Part shown: piece by piece, positions 7,884-17,603 of the stretch | How the letters are laid out: the number at the start of each line of letters is the position of its first letter | Position numbering within the stretch: the first letter of the stretch is position 1 | DNA from: Lysinibacillus composti | GTDB lineage: Bacteria; Bacillota; Bacilli; Bacillales_A; Planococcaceae | NCBI RefSeq assembly: GCF_016908465.1 | Contig: NZ_JAFBDY010000014.1 | Coordinates: forward strand, 1 to 64,000 | Direction: 5' to 3' | Length of the DNA: 64,000 nucleotides | The notes under the pieces: model-generated | Database searches by the model: none | The model's input: the letters and a program-made list of their open reading frames with translations, nothing else | Told to the model about the DNA's origin: nothing | Made by a program: the position numbers and the translations under genes

Positions 7884-8967
7884 ACTATTTGATAGTTATT
7901 GGGTATTGAGAGTTACGGCTCTTGTCTTAGCAATATTGCTTTTCTTATATGTAAAAGCGGAGTTAAACGATAATGACCAAAATAATACAACGTCAAATAC
8001 CGATGTGGACATTATTACTGATGTTGAACTAGAGGTATATTATGACGATGAGAATCTAATTGTATCAGGGTTGCCAAAAACGGTAGATGTGACAATTGAA
8101 GGTCCGAAACCAATTGTTTTACAAACAAAACTAGCAAAGGATTTTAAAGTATTTGTAGACTTAAATTCATTGCTAATTGGTGAACATCAAGTCACAATTG
8201 ATTATGAAAATCTGTCGGATAAACTCGATGTATCCATCGAACCAAAGACCGTAGATGTTGTTATAGAGGAGAAAGTAACGGCTGAAATGCGTGTAGAACC
8301 GGAAATGAATAACCGCTTAATACATGAGGGTTATGAATTAAACGGTATGATAGCTGATCCCGGTACTGTTTTTATAACTGGAGCTAAAAGTGTCATCGAG
8401 AGTATCAGCTATGTAAAAGCAACCGTAACAGGTGAACCTGGGATCAAAGCTCCTTTTGAACAGAATGCTAACGTAAAAGTTCTAGATAGTAATTTAAACA
8501 AGCTTGATGTCGTCATAGAGCCGGAAAGTGTAAAAGTGAAAGTTGATGTTTACGAATATAAACGTGAAATTCCAATTGTCATTAAACAAAAAGGAAGTCC
8601 ACCAAAGGGCGTAACCATTAGGCGCTTAACCCCTGAAAGTAACCGGATTACAGTGTATGGACCAAAATCTATTATTGACGCATTTGCAGAATTAGTCGTA
8701 GAATTTGACGTATCGGAAATTGAAGAATCTGGAGCTTACAAGGTTGACCTTAGTTTACCAAATGGAGCAACAAGACTTTCATCTAAAACAATCGATATCC
8801 AGGTAGATCTCAAACGTGTGGTTCCAGAAGTTAAACCAGAAGAAACACCAACAACATCACCTAATAATACGAATAATACGGGTGGTGCAGATACAGGAAC
8901 AACAGAGACTGAAACAGAAACAGATGTAAATGTGGAAGATAATACAAATGAACAACCATTACAATAA
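7876..8967 (+). CDS. cdaR: YbbR-domain regulator of CdaA (CdaR), three-domain form
   Basis: Membrane-anchored extracytoplasmic regulator of CdaA. The 363-residue protein has one N-terminal transmembrane segment (about residues 9-27) and three YbbR repeats (about 50-135, 136-220 and 222-310), each with a ...V.I.GP/GAK... turn (IEGPKP, ITGAKS, VYGPKS). The tail after residue 315 is low-complexity Thr/Glu/Asn. B. subtilis CdaR is about 480 residues with four repeats, so this one is a repeat shorter. GGAGGGGG overlaps the end of cdaA, giving translational coupling. Confidence 0.92.
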   Translation: MDKLFDSYWVLRVTALVLAILLFLYVKAELNDNDQNNTTSNTDVDIITDVELEVYYDDENLIVSGLPKTVDVTIEGPKPIVLQTKLAKDFKVFVDLNSLLIGEHQVTIDYENLSDKLDVSIEPKTVDVVIEEKVTAEMRVEPEMNNRLIHEGYELNGMIADPGTVFITGAKSVIESISYVKATVTGEPGIKAPFEQNANVKVLDSNLNKLDVVIEPESVKVKVDVYEYKREIPIVIKQKGSPPKGVTIRRLTPESNRITVYGPKSIIDAFAELVVEFDVSEIEESGAYKVDLSLPNGATRLSSKTIDIQVDLKRVVPEVKPEETPTTSPNNTNNTGGADTGTTETETETDVNVEDNTNEQPLQ

Positions 8968-9056
8968 TAATAATCAAGTCATCAAAACTAGAAATTACAG
9001 TATATAAATGTCATTAATGAAGCATGGAATGTCTAGCATTGAAGGAGAGAAAAGGA

Positions 9057-10409
9057 ATGGGAAAATATTTCGGAACTGACGGCGTCCGTGGAGTCGCTAA
9101 TAGTGAATTGACGCCAGAGTTTGCATTTAAACTTGGACGAGTTGGTGGATATGTTTTAACGAAGAATGCAAAAGATCGTCCAAAAGTAATTATTGGGCGA
9201 GATACTCGAATCTCAGGTCACATGTTAGAAGGTGCTTTAGTGGCTGGCCTTTTATCAATCGGAGTAGAAGTTATGCGATTAGGTGTAATTAGTACACCAG
9301 GAGTAGCGTATTTAACACGTGTTATGAATGCTGATGCGGGTGTTATGATTTCAGCATCTCATAATCCAGTAGCAGATAACGGTATTAAATTCTTTGGTCC
9401 AGACGGTTTTAAACTTACTGATGCACAAGAAAATGAAATTGAGCAATATATTGACTCGGAAGAAGATACAATACCGAGACCTACCGGCAAGGATTTAGGA
9501 TCTGTTAGTGATTACTTTGAAGGTGGACAAAAATATATATCTTATCTAAAACAAACAGTAGACGAGGATTTCGTAGATATTCATGTTGCGCTTGATTGTG
9601 CACATGGAGCAACCTCCTCATTAGCAACACATTTATTTGCTGACTTAGAGGCAGATATTTCGTCTATGGGATCATCACCAGATGGTTTAAATATTAACGA
9701 AGGTGTTGGATCAACACATCCAGAAAAACTTGCAGCATATGTACTTGAGCGCGGTGCTGATATAGGACTAGCTTTCGATGGTGACGGGGATCGCTTAATC
9801 GCCGTTGATGAAAATGGCAAAATCGTGGATGGAGATCAAATTATGTTTATTATTGGAAAATATTTAAACAGTGTTGGTCGTCTAAAGAAAAATACCATTG
9901 TTTCGACTGTGATGAGTAATATGGGATTCTATAAAGCTTTAGAACAAAACGGAATGACAAGTGTAAAAACAGCTGTAGGTGATCGTTACGTTGTAGAAGA
10001 GATGCGTAAAAATGATTATAACGTAGGTGGAGAACAATCAGGTCATATTGTATTCCTTGATTACAATACTACAGGTGATGGTTTATTAACGGCTATTCAA
10101 TTAGTGAATATAATGAAAGTAACTGATAAACGATTATCTGAGCTTGCATCTGAAATGAAAGTATTCCCACAACGTTTGGTAAATGTACGTGTTACGGATA
10201 AACATGCAGTAACTAATAACGAAAAAGTGGCTGCGGTCATCGAAGAGGTTGAATCTGAAATGGGTAATGATGGCCGAGTATTGGTTCGTTCTTCTGGTAC
10301 AGAACCATTAGTCCGTGTCATGGTAGAGGCAGCTACTGAAGAAGAATGTGAAAACTATGTTAATCGAATTGCAAACATAGTACGTGAAGAAATGGGCTTA
10401 GCAGAATAA
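9057..10409 (+). CDS. glmM: Phosphoglucosamine mutase GlmM
   Basis: Converts glucosamine-6-phosphate to glucosamine-1-phosphate on the route to UDP-GlcNAc and peptidoglycan. The 450-residue enzyme has the phosphoserine loop SASHNP with the catalytic serine at residue 101, the metal loop DGDGDR at 241-246 and the phosphate-binding [12 protein letters not shown] near residue 420. ATG 9057 is chosen over an upstream in-frame start at 9024 because AAGGAGAG lies seven bases before it and the protein then begins [12 protein letters not shown] like its orthologues. Last gene of the cdaA-cdaR-glmM operon; GlmM is also known to bind and inhibit CdaA. Confidence 0.97.
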   Translation: MGKYFGTDGVRGVANSELTPEFAFKLGRVGGYVLTKNAKDRPKVIIGRDTRISGHMLEGALVAGLLSIGVEVMRLGVISTPGVAYLTRVMNADAGVMISASHNPVADNGIKFFGPDGFKLTDAQENEIEQYIDSEEDTIPRPTGKDLGSVSDYFEGGQKYISYLKQTVDEDFVDIHVALDCAHGATSSLATHLFADLEADISSMGSSPDGLNINEGVGSTHPEKLAAYVLERGADIGLAFDGDGDRLIAVDENGKIVDGDQIMFIIGKYLNSVGRLKKNTIVSTVMSNMGFYKALEQNGMTSVKTAVGDRYVVEEMRKNDYNVGGEQSGHIVFLDYNTTGDGLLTAIQLVNIMKVTDKRLSELASEMKVFPQRLVNVRVTDKHAVTNNEKVAAVIEEVESEMGNDGRVLVRSSGTEPLVRVMVEAATEEECENYVNRIANIVREEMGLAE

Positions 10410-10417
10410 GATCATGT

Positions 10418-10466
10418 AAAACCAGTTTGACAATGAACTTTTCCTCATTGTGAACTGGTTTTTTGT
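10418..10466 (+). terminator. Terminator of the cdaA-cdaR-glmM operon
   Basis: AAACCAGTTTGACAATGA pairs with TCATTGTGAACTGGTTT across a short loop, followed by TTTTGTTT. Confidence 0.9.
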
Positions 10467-10526
10467 TTAGCACGAAATATATTCGGAAATAGTATTAGGT
10501 GTACAGTGAAAAAAGGAGTGAACATG

Positions 10527-11051
10527 ATGGCAAAAATAGCAACTTTAATAACAGACAAATTTGAGGATATTGAATTTACAAGTCCGAAAGAAGCACTTGA
10601 AGCTGCAGGTCATACAGTTGTAACGATTGATAAAGAAGGAAATAAATCGATTAGAGGAAAACAAGGAGAAGTAAGAGTTGAGATCGATTTTGGTATTTCA
10701 GATGTAAATCCAGAAGAGTTCGATGCGCTATTTATTCCGGGTGGATTCTCGCCAGATTTACTGCGTGATGATGACCGAGTTGTGGCATTTGCAAAATCAT
10801 TTATGAAAGAAATGAAGCCTGTTTTTGCTATTTGCCATGGACCACAGCTGTTAATTACAGCTAGATCTTTAGAGGGCCGTGACATTACAGGATATAAATC
10901 AATCCAAGTAGATTTAGAAAATGCGGGCGCGAAATTCCGTGATGAAGAAGTAGTTGTTTGTCAGAATCAACTAGTTACAAGTAGAACTCCTCAGGATCTT
11001 CCTGCTTTTAATCGTGAAATTGTTAATGTGCTAAAGGAAAAGGAAGTATAA
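10527..11051 (+). CDS. DJ-1/PfpI family protein (YraA/YhbO-like)
   Basis: Cytoplasmic class I glutamine-amidotransferase-like protein of 174 residues. Relatives are described as general stress proteins, proteases or protein/nucleotide deglycases; which applies here cannot be decided from sequence. The nucleophile elbow FAICHGPQ has the conserved cysteine at residue 103, and the acidic partner lies in the N-terminal FEDIEF. AAAGGAG gives eight bases of spacing to ATG 10527; ATG 10524 is possible. It is a single gene between two terminators, and its own terminator starts five bases after the stop. Confidence 0.87.
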   Translation: MAKIATLITDKFEDIEFTSPKEALEAAGHTVVTIDKEGNKSIRGKQGEVRVEIDFGISDVNPEEFDALFIPGGFSPDLLRDDDRVVAFAKSFMKEMKPVFAICHGPQLLITARSLEGRDITGYKSIQVDLENAGAKFRDEEVVVCQNQLVTSRTPQDLPAFNREIVNVLKEKEV

Positions 11052-11055
11052 GTTG

Positions 11056-11090
11056 TTTCCACCAGGCTAATTACCTGGTGGAAATTTTTA
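11056..11090 (+). terminator. Terminator of the DJ-1/PfpI gene
   Basis: Perfect stem TTTCCACCAGG (11056-11066) and CCTGGTGGAAA (11074-11084), tail TTTTTA. Confidence 0.92.
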
Positions 11091-11216
11091 TCCTAGCAAA
11101 TAGAGGAACGTACCTTAGTAAAGAATCTAATCTATATGAAAAAATCTGTTTACTATTACGCAAAGGTGTACATAATTAAATATTTATTACAATATTAGTT
11201 CTATATATACAAGTGA

Positions 11217-11245
11217 TTGACGAGAGTTTGCATATTATGTATGAT
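11217..11245 (+). promoter_or_regulatory. SigA-type promoter for glmS
   Basis: TTGACG at 11217-11222, a 17-base spacer and TATGAT at 11240-11245. Transcription would begin about 100 bases upstream of the ribozyme cleavage site. Confidence 0.75.
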
Positions 11246-11340
11246 GAAAATGCTTGGTGTTTGAATATAAGAAAATATTACCAACACCAATCAAGCGAGC
11301 GCATATAAGGAGGAATAATTAGCGCTATAGAAATTACTAG

Positions 11341-11520
11341 GAAAACAATGAAAGCGCCTGAGCTAAGGAAATAGGACGGAAAATTAATCCTTAGTTGACG
11401 AGGTGGAGGATTATCGATATTTCGGCGGATGCCTCCCGGTCGAATGCCCGATCGTTATTTTCGTTTTAAAACATAAAAGTGATTTTATGGACAGGAAAAC
11501 GAAAAAGGCAAATAATAACT
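11341..11520 (+). ncRNA. glmS glucosamine-6-phosphate-activated ribozyme
   Basis: Self-cleaving riboswitch in the glmS leader. Rising glucosamine-6-phosphate triggers cleavage and decay of the message. The cleavage site is expected between A11353 and G11354 (AAAGCGCC). The conserved core, GTTGACGAGGTGGAGG followed by TTATCGATATTTCGGCGG and CTCCCGG (about 11393-11440), matches the B. subtilis ribozyme closely. A terminal P4-type helix is closed by GTTATTT near 11454 and AAATAATAAC near 11511-11520. The first 5' UTR stretch before the ribozyme (11250-11340) is not conserved. Confidence 0.94.
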
Positions 11521-11658
11521 TGAGCAATATTGAACTGCAAAGGTTTTGATGTAAAAGTGGTTTTAATCAGAATTCCACCGCAAAATAACCATTTGTAGTT
11601 TTTTAAATACTCTTATTAACGAAGTTTTGTTATTGCTCATCATCGGAGGATAAATAAT

Positions 11659-13461
11659 ATGTGTGGTATCGTAGGATATAATGGCGAATTAGATTCGAAA
11701 GAGATTTTATTAAAAGGTCTAGAAAAATTAGAATACCGTGGCTATGATTCAGCTGGTATTGCTCTGCACAATGCAGAAGGTATTACAGTCTTTAAAGAAA
11801 AAGGTCGTATTGCTGACTTAAGAACAGCCGTAAATGACGATGTAATTGCGCATATCGGAATTGGCCATACTCGATGGGCTACACATGGTGTTCCTAATAA
11901 ATTAAATGCGCATCCTCATAAAAGTGCATCTGGCCGATTTACTTTAGTTCATAACGGGGTAATTGAAAACTATCACTTACTACAAAAAGCTTATTTAAAA
12001 GGTATCCAAATGCAATCAGATACAGATACAGAGGTAATCGTACAACTTGTTGAATTATTCGCTAATGAAGGGCTAACTACTGTTGATGCATTCCGCAAAA
12101 CGTTATCTTTATTACACGGTTCATATGCGTTAGCTTTATTAGACAGTGAAGATGAAAACACAATTTACGTTGCGAAAAATAAATCACCATTACTTGTAGG
12201 TGTTGGTGACGGGTTTAACGTTGTTGCTTCTGATGCTATGGCAATGTTACAAGTTACAGATCAATTCATTGAACTTCGTGATAAAGAAGTAGTATTAGTT
12301 CACAAAGATCGTGTTGAAATTTCGACATTAGATGGTCGTCAAATTGAGCGTAAACCATTCAAAGCAGAATTAGATATGAGTGATATTGAAAAAGGAACAT
12401 ATCCTCACTACATGCTTAAAGAAATGGATGAGCAGCCAGCTGTTGTCCGTAAAATTATTCAAGCTTATGAAAATGAAAACGGAGATTTAGCAATTGACCA
12501 AGATATTTTAGATGCAATTTCTAATGCTGACCGTTTATATATTATTGCTGCAGGAACTAGCTACCATGCTGGTTTACTTGGAAAGCAATACTTTGAAAAA
12601 TTAGCTGGGATTCCTGTTGAAGTTCATATTTCAAGTGAGTTCGGCTACAATATGCCTTTATTATCAGAGAAACCTTTATTTATTTTCATTACGCAATCAG
12701 GAGAAACTGCAGATAGCCGCCAAGTATTAGTGAAAATTAAAGAACAAGGTTATCCAGCATTAACGATTACAAATGTTCCGGGTTCAACTTTATCACGTGA
12801 AGCGGATTATACTTTATTATTACATGCAGGTCCTGAAATTGCTGTAGCTTCAACAAAGGCTTATGTTGCACAATTAGCGGTATTGGCAGTTGCAGCGTAT
12901 GTAAAAGGGAAATCTGAAGGTAAAAATATTGATTTTGATTTAAAAACAGAATTAGCAATTGCTGCGAATGGTATTCAATCAATGATTGATTTAAAAGATG
13001 AATTAGAGCAAATTGCAGAAGATTATTTAAAAATTGCTCGTAATGCATTCTTTATTGGACGTAATGCTGACTTCTACGTAAGTTTAGAAGGTGCTCTTAA
13101 ATTAAAAGAAATTTCATATATCCAAGCTGAAGGTTTTGCTGGTGGCGAATTAAAGCATGGAACAATTGCTTTAATTGAAGATGGCACACCTGTATTTGCC
13201 CTTGTAACACAAGAGCAAGTTGCTTTAAATATCCGTGGTAATGTAAAAGAAGTAGTAGCGCGCGGAGCAAATGCATGTATTATTTCGATGGAAGGACTTG
13301 AGGAAGAAGGCGACCGTCTAATCATCCCAAAAGTACATCCAATATTAACACCGCTAGTTTCAGTAATTCCATTACAATTAATTAGCTATTACGCAGCACT
13401 TCACCGTCGCTGTGATGTCGATAAACCACGTAACTTAGCTAAATCTGTAACGGTTGAATAA
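11659..13461 (+). CDS. glmS: Glutamine-fructose-6-phosphate aminotransferase GlmS
   Basis: Makes glucosamine-6-phosphate from fructose-6-phosphate and glutamine, the first committed step to amino sugars for the wall. The 600-residue protein begins MCGIVGY, where Cys2 becomes the N-terminal glutaminase nucleophile. It continues with a class II glutamine amidotransferase domain (to about 240), then two SIS sugar-isomerase domains (TQSGETADS near 345 and the second from about 450). The C-terminus [12 protein letters not shown] is the family signature. CGGAGGA lies upstream. Expression is set by the ribozyme just upstream. Confidence 0.98.
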   Translation: MCGIVGYNGELDSKEILLKGLEKLEYRGYDSAGIALHNAEGITVFKEKGRIADLRTAVNDDVIAHIGIGHTRWATHGVPNKLNAHPHKSASGRFTLVHNGVIENYHLLQKAYLKGIQMQSDTDTEVIVQLVELFANEGLTTVDAFRKTLSLLHGSYALALLDSEDENTIYVAKNKSPLLVGVGDGFNVVASDAMAMLQVTDQFIELRDKEVVLVHKDRVEISTLDGRQIERKPFKAELDMSDIEKGTYPHYMLKEMDEQPAVVRKIIQAYENENGDLAIDQDILDAISNADRLYIIAAGTSYHAGLLGKQYFEKLAGIPVEVHISSEFGYNMPLLSEKPLFIFITQSGETADSRQVLVKIKEQGYPALTITNVPGSTLSREADYTLLLHAGPEIAVASTKAYVAQLAVLAVAAYVKGKSEGKNIDFDLKTELAIAANGIQSMIDLKDELEQIAEDYLKIARNAFFIGRNADFYVSLEGALKLKEISYIQAEGFAGGELKHGTIALIEDGTPVFALVTQEQVALNIRGNVKEVVARGANACIISMEGLEEEGDRLIIPKVHPILTPLVSVIPLQLISYYAALHRRCDVDKPRNLAKSVTVE

Positions 13462-13506
13462 TGTTTAATAATAAAAAGACAATAATTTATTACTCTTAAA
13501 GATCCA

Positions 13507-13547
13507 GGACCGAGAATGTACTAATGTACGTTTCTCGGTTCTTTTTT
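13507..13547 (+). terminator. Terminator of glmS
   Basis: GGACCGAGAA (13507-13516) pairs with TTCTCGGTTC (13532-13541), inner TGTAC/GTAC-type pairing, then TTTTTT. Confidence 0.9.
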
Positions 13548-13630
13548 GTATCTAAATTTAATATTCGCATTTAGCACAGAAGCAGGTAAATCATTAATAG
13601 TATGTAAATCAAATTTTAACTTGATGAAGG

Positions 13631-13667
13631 TCATTGTTGCAAATATGCATCAATGATTTTTTCTTTT
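13631..13667 (+). terminator. Second hairpin with T tract after glmS
   Basis: TCATTG, a mismatch, TGCA, loop AATA, TGCA, CAATGA, then TTTTTTCTTTT. No gene ends here, so it is either a backup terminator for glmS or the end of an unrecognised small transcript. The rest of 13668-13999 is AT-rich and holds no gene. Confidence 0.6.
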
Positions 13668-13999
13668 AGCTTAGTGGTGAAGTCAAATTATTACCCTCCT
13701 TTTTTGATGTAACTTTTTGTAAGTTGAAATTTTGAGCTCAAATCATAAGATTATACACAAATAATGACTCACTTTTTTAATGGAGCTTTTTTATAATAGA
13801 CGTGTAGGAAAGGACGAAAGGAGGATATAAAGAAAAATAAGTAATAAGTAAAAAGTAGCTAAATAATCTCTTGTTTCATTAAATTTCTATAGTGTAATAA
13901 TTCTTATCTAATTTAATTCTTAATATTTACGTCTAAAAAATGCATTACTAAGGTTTTAAAGAAAAAGTAGAATGTACAGTTAATATAGGAGGACTAAAA

Positions 14000-15424
14000 A
14001 TGGAAAATGGTTATAAAGGCACAAACAAAATGATTATTGGTATTGTGTTCGGTGTTATTACGTTCTGGTTATTTGCTCAATCAATGGTTAATGTTGTTCC
14101 GGATGTACAAGCAGATTTAGGCGTATCCATCGGAACACTAAACATAGCAATTAGTTTAGCTGCCTTATTCTCAGGTCTATTTATCGTTGCAGCAGGTGGT
14201 CTTGCAGATAAAGTTGGGCGCAAAAAAATAGCGGTTATTGGTTTTATTTTAAGTATTATTGGTTCACTTTGTTTAGTATTTGCTCAAGGTGCAATGTTAT
14301 TAGTTATTGGACGTATTATTCAAGGGATTTCCGCGGCGTTCATTATGCCATCAACAATTGCTTTGATGAAAGCGTATTTTGAAGGTGCAGATCGCCAACG
14401 TGCATTAAGTTTCTGGTCAATCGGTTCTTGGGGTGGTTCAGGGTTCGCTTCATTTGCAGGTGGGGCCATTGCAACATCATTAGGTTGGAGATGGATTTTC
14501 ATTTTCTCAATTGTCTTTGCAATCGTTGGATTATTCTTACTGAAAGATACACCAGAAAGTAAACAAGAATCATCTGGTAAGTTCCAATTTGACTATGCTG
14601 GCTTAGGAATCTTTATTGTTACAATGTTAGCATTAAACTTATTTATTAACTACGGTGCGGATTGGGGTTGGACAAGTGTTAATACACTAATCGCTCTAGC
14701 GGTTGCAGTGATTGGTTTAATTGTGTTCATTAAAGTTGAAAAAAGTAAAAAGGTTGCTTTAGTTGATTTTGCAGTATTTAAAAACAAAGCATACACAGGT
14801 GCGACAATTTCTAACTTCTTACTTAACGCGATTGCTGGTGCGTTAATTGTTACAAATACTTATGTACAACAAGGTAGAGGCTTCACTTCTCTACAATCAG
14901 GTATTTTATCATTAGGTTATTTATTTGTTGTATTAGCAATGATTCGTGTTGGTGAAAAAATCCTACAAAAAGTCGGAGCTAAGAAGCCTATGGTTTGGGG
15001 CGGAATCATTACAACAGTTGGTGTTGCTATGATGGCTTTAACATTCTTACCAGGGTTTACTTATACTGTTGTTGTATTTATCGGATTTGCTTTATATGGA
15101 CTAGGTTTAGGACTTTATGCAACACCTTCTACAGATACATCTGTATCAAATGCACCTTCAGACAAAGTAGGTCAAGCAGCGGGAGTTTATAAAATGGCAA
15201 GTTCATTAGGTGGAGCATTTGGTGTTGCAATTTCAGCAACAGCCTATGGTGCAGTAGCAGCAAGTGGAGATTATCACACTGCAGGTTTAGTAGGGTTAAT
15301 TGTTAATATCATCTTCGGTGTTCTGTCAGTTGTATCGGTAATGTTCCTTGTTCCTAATAATGCGGGTAAAACAGCAGCAACATCTAAAAAAGTAAGTAAA
15401 AAACTAGCAATGGGTGCAAAATAA
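14000..15424 (+). CDS. MFS drug/solute exporter, 14-segment DHA2 type
   Basis: Membrane transporter of the major facilitator superfamily using the proton gradient. The 474-residue protein has about 14 hydrophobic segments. The loop-2 motif GGLADKVGRKK (near residue 69) and the segment-4/5 GRIIQGISAAFIMPSTIAL motif are those of EmrB/QacA-type exporters. The C-terminal tail is lysine-rich (SKKVSKKLAMGAK). TAGGAGG precedes the start. The substrate is unknown; the downstream amidohydrolase is separated by a hairpin and may be unrelated. Confidence 0.87.
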   Translation: MENGYKGTNKMIIGIVFGVITFWLFAQSMVNVVPDVQADLGVSIGTLNIAISLAALFSGLFIVAAGGLADKVGRKKIAVIGFILSIIGSLCLVFAQGAMLLVIGRIIQGISAAFIMPSTIALMKAYFEGADRQRALSFWSIGSWGGSGFASFAGGAIATSLGWRWIFIFSIVFAIVGLFLLKDTPESKQESSGKFQFDYAGLGIFIVTMLALNLFINYGADWGWTSVNTLIALAVAVIGLIVFIKVEKSKKVALVDFAVFKNKAYTGATISNFLLNAIAGALIVTNTYVQQGRGFTSLQSGILSLGYLFVVLAMIRVGEKILQKVGAKKPMVWGGIITTVGVAMMALTFLPGFTYTVVVFIGFALYGLGLGLYATPSTDTSVSNAPSDKVGQAAGVYKMASSLGGAFGVAISATAYGAVAASGDYHTAGLVGLIVNIIFGVLSVVSVMFLVPNNAGKTAATSKKVSKKLAMGAK

Positions 15425-15430
15425 AAAGCA

Positions 15431-15480
15431 GGAATGCGTATTGGTTAATTAAATAATCTAATACGCATTCTAAATAAAAT
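15431..15480 (+). terminator. Hairpin after the MFS gene, weak T tail
   Basis: GGAATGCGTATTGG (15431-15444) pairs with CTAATACGCATTC (15458-15470). The tail TAAATAAAATT is poor in T, so termination is probably partial and read-through to the next gene is possible. Confidence 0.5.
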
Positions 15481-15531
15481 TAATCGCATTATCATTTTCA
15501 TAATCATATTGAATAAAGGACGTGCATTCTT

Positions 15532-16719
15532 TTGAAAACAAAATTAATGGAAATGCTTGAATCTCGTAAAGACGAAATGATTGAAATTCGCAGACATCTA
15601 CATGAAAATCCAGAGATCTCTTTTAAAGAAGAAAAAACAGCAAAGTATATTCTTGACTTTTATAACGGAAAAGACGTTGAAGTGCAGTCAAATGTAGGGA
15701 ATGGATATGGAATCGTTGTGACAATTAAGGGCGGGAAACCTGGGAAAAATATTGGTCTCCGAGCTGATTTCGATGCACTTCCGATTAATGAGGAAGCTGA
15801 TGTTCCTTTTAAATCAAAAAATGAGGGTGTCATGCATGCATGTGGTCATGATGGTCATACGGCATACTTACTTGTGTTAGCAGATTGTTTGATTCAATTA
15901 AAAGACGAAATACCTGGTACCATTAAAATCATTCACCAACATGCAGAAGAGGTACCACCAGGTGGAGCGAAAAGTATCGTAGAATCAGGTGTTCTTGATG
16001 ATCTAGATAATGTTTTTGGTATACACCTTTTACCAATAGGACCATCTGGATTTGTCGGTTATAATTCAGGTTTTGCTTTTAATGGTCGAGCATATTTAAA
16101 ATTAAAAATTCAAGGTAGAGGTGGGCATGGCTCTTCTCCGCATTTAGCGAATGATGCAATCGTGGCAGGTGCTCATTTTGTTACAGCAGTTCAAACGGTA
16201 ATTAGCCGTCGCTTAAGTCCATTTGATATTGGAGTTATTACAATTGGATCGTTTGATGGAAAAGGAACATTTAATGTTATTAAAGATAGTGTTGAACTTG
16301 AAGGCGACATTCGATACATGACACTAGAAACAAAAGCAAGAATTGAAGAAGAAGTAAGAAGACTTGTAAAAGGTTTAGAAGTGGAATTTGATGTTACTTG
16401 TGAATTAACGTATGAAAATGACTATCCACCATTGTATAACAATCCAGAATTAACAGAAAAAGTTGCTGAATTTTTAAGAAATGCAAATGATGATGCGATT
16501 ACAGAAGTTAAGGAAATTCCACCAATGTCACCATCTGAAGATTTTGCCTATTATGCTGAGAAGTTCCCTTCAACTTTCTTCTACATTGGTTGTACACCAA
16601 AAGGAGTGGAAAAACCTTATTTCAATCATCATCCTAAATTTGATATAGATGAAGATGCTCTTCTAGTTGCTGCAAAAGCAGTAGGCCATGTTGTTTGTGG
16701 TTATTATGAATTAGACTAA
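15532..16719 (+). CDS. M20-family metal-dependent amidohydrolase
   Basis: Likely removes an acyl or acetyl group from an N-acylated amino acid or small peptide in the cytoplasm. The 395-residue protein has the M20D metal motif HACGHDGHTA (C104 and H106 as ligands), HQHAEEVPPGG near residue 145 and a second ligand region at SEDFAYYAE near 337. The central dimerisation domain is interrupted by GRGGHGSSPH. The start is TTG 15532 with AAAGGA eleven bases upstream; ATG 15547 is an alternative. The amino-acid ABC importer 900 bases downstream recalls the YxeP/YxeMNO grouping of B. subtilis, suggesting import plus deacylation. Confidence 0.87.
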   Translation: MKTKLMEMLESRKDEMIEIRRHLHENPEISFKEEKTAKYILDFYNGKDVEVQSNVGNGYGIVVTIKGGKPGKNIGLRADFDALPINEEADVPFKSKNEGVMHACGHDGHTAYLLVLADCLIQLKDEIPGTIKIIHQHAEEVPPGGAKSIVESGVLDDLDNVFGIHLLPIGPSGFVGYNSGFAFNGRAYLKLKIQGRGGHGSSPHLANDAIVAGAHFVTAVQTVISRRLSPFDIGVITIGSFDGKGTFNVIKDSVELEGDIRYMTLETKARIEEEVRRLVKGLEVEFDVTCELTYENDYPPLYNNPELTEKVAEFLRNANDDAITEVKEIPPMSPSEDFAYYAEKFPSTFFYIGCTPKGVEKPYFNHHPKFDIDEDALLVAAKAVGHVVCGYYELD

Positions 16720-16742
16720 GATTTAAATGAACTGATAAAAGT

Positions 16743-16785
16743 AGTCATCTCTCCAAGCTTGTAAATGGGGAGATGACTTTTTTTT
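16743..16785 (+). terminator. Terminator of the M20 amidohydrolase gene
   Basis: AGTCATCTCTCC (16743-16754) pairs with GGGGAGATGACT (16767-16778), followed by a long T run. Confidence 0.92.
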
Positions 16786-16892
16786 GAAAAACAAACGTTT
16801 ATTTATAAGAAGGTTCTGCATGGGAGAAAGTAAATTTTATATATATTACATTATAAAAAATTCATTTTTGTAGAAAACTCAAGACAAAATGA

Positions 16893-16949
16893 TTGACGAA
16901 TTATAAGTAAACTTGTAGGATTTTAATTACTTAACTGATGAGTCAGTCA
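16893..16949 (+). promoter_or_regulatory. Promoter and likely TetR operator of the ABC operon
   Basis: TTGACG (16893-16898), 17 bases, TAGGAT (16916-16921). Just downstream, ACTGATGAGTCAGTCA (16934-16949) is a partly symmetrical element of the TGAGTCAGTCA kind often bound by TetR regulators. It overlaps the expected early transcribed region, a good position for autorepression by the TetR protein encoded next. Confidence 0.6.
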
Positions 16950-16961
16950 GGAGGTGTGACG

Positions 16962-17585
16962 TTGCAAGCACAAGATCGCAGGCAGGAAAGAAAACGGCAA
17001 TTATTACAAATCGCATTAGAACTTTTTGCAACCAGAGGATATGAGAATACAAAAGTTTCTGATATCGTGGCGAAAGCTGGTGTTTCCCAAGGTACATTCT
17101 ATTGGTACTTTGAAAGTAAGGAAGCAATTTGCTTAGAGATGCTAGAAGAAGGTCAGCAAAAAATATTAGAAGCAATTAATATTGGATATCGTGTTACAAA
17201 AGTTGATGTTCAGGAATCATTAAGATCATCTGCAAGTATTTTTGAACATATTTTTAAATTTGCTGAAGAAAACCCATTTTTAATGCTAATTATTTTAAAG
17301 GGAATTCATTCCCAGACGGATTTACAAGCAAAAGTCAATACGATTAAAGCGAATATGGAAGCTGCTTTTGAGAACAATATAACTAGAGCGAAAGAATTAA
17401 ATATGGTCGCTGAAAAAGTAGATCCCGCTATGCAAGCTGTTTTTATCATGAGTCTTCTTGAAGGTGTTTTATCAAGATGGCTATTTAATACAACATCTTC
17501 AACCAATGTTTTGCAACAAAAATCACTACAACAAATTATTGAGGAAACAGTACACTTTGAATTCTTCGGGATATTCGGTGTATAA
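16962..17585 (+). CDS. TetR-family transcriptional regulator
   Basis: Probable ligand-responsive repressor of its own operon. The 207-residue protein has the N-terminal TetR helix-turn-helix (ALELFATRGYENTKVSDIV, AGVSQGTFYWYFESKEAI, residues about 15-60), then an all-helical ligand domain. TTG 16962 is chosen because AGGAGG at 16949-16954 is seven bases away; ATG 16938 has no ribosome binding site and lies within the operator-like element. The substrate-binding protein gene starts 18 bases after the stop, so regulator and importer are co-transcribed. Confidence 0.9.
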   Translation: MQAQDRRQERKRQLLQIALELFATRGYENTKVSDIVAKAGVSQGTFYWYFESKEAICLEMLEEGQQKILEAINIGYRVTKVDVQESLRSSASIFEHIFKFAEENPFLMLIILKGIHSQTDLQAKVNTIKANMEAAFENNITRAKELNMVAEKVDPAMQAVFIMSLLEGVLSRWLFNTTSSTNVLQQKSLQQIIEETVHFEFFGIFGV

Positions 17586-17603
17586 ACAGGAGGGAAAAAC
17601 ATC

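Noticed and set aside
12767..13048. 93-codon minus-strand frame inside glmS
   Set aside because: Leu/Gln/Tyr-rich antisense translation of a well-supported gene, no ribosome binding site.
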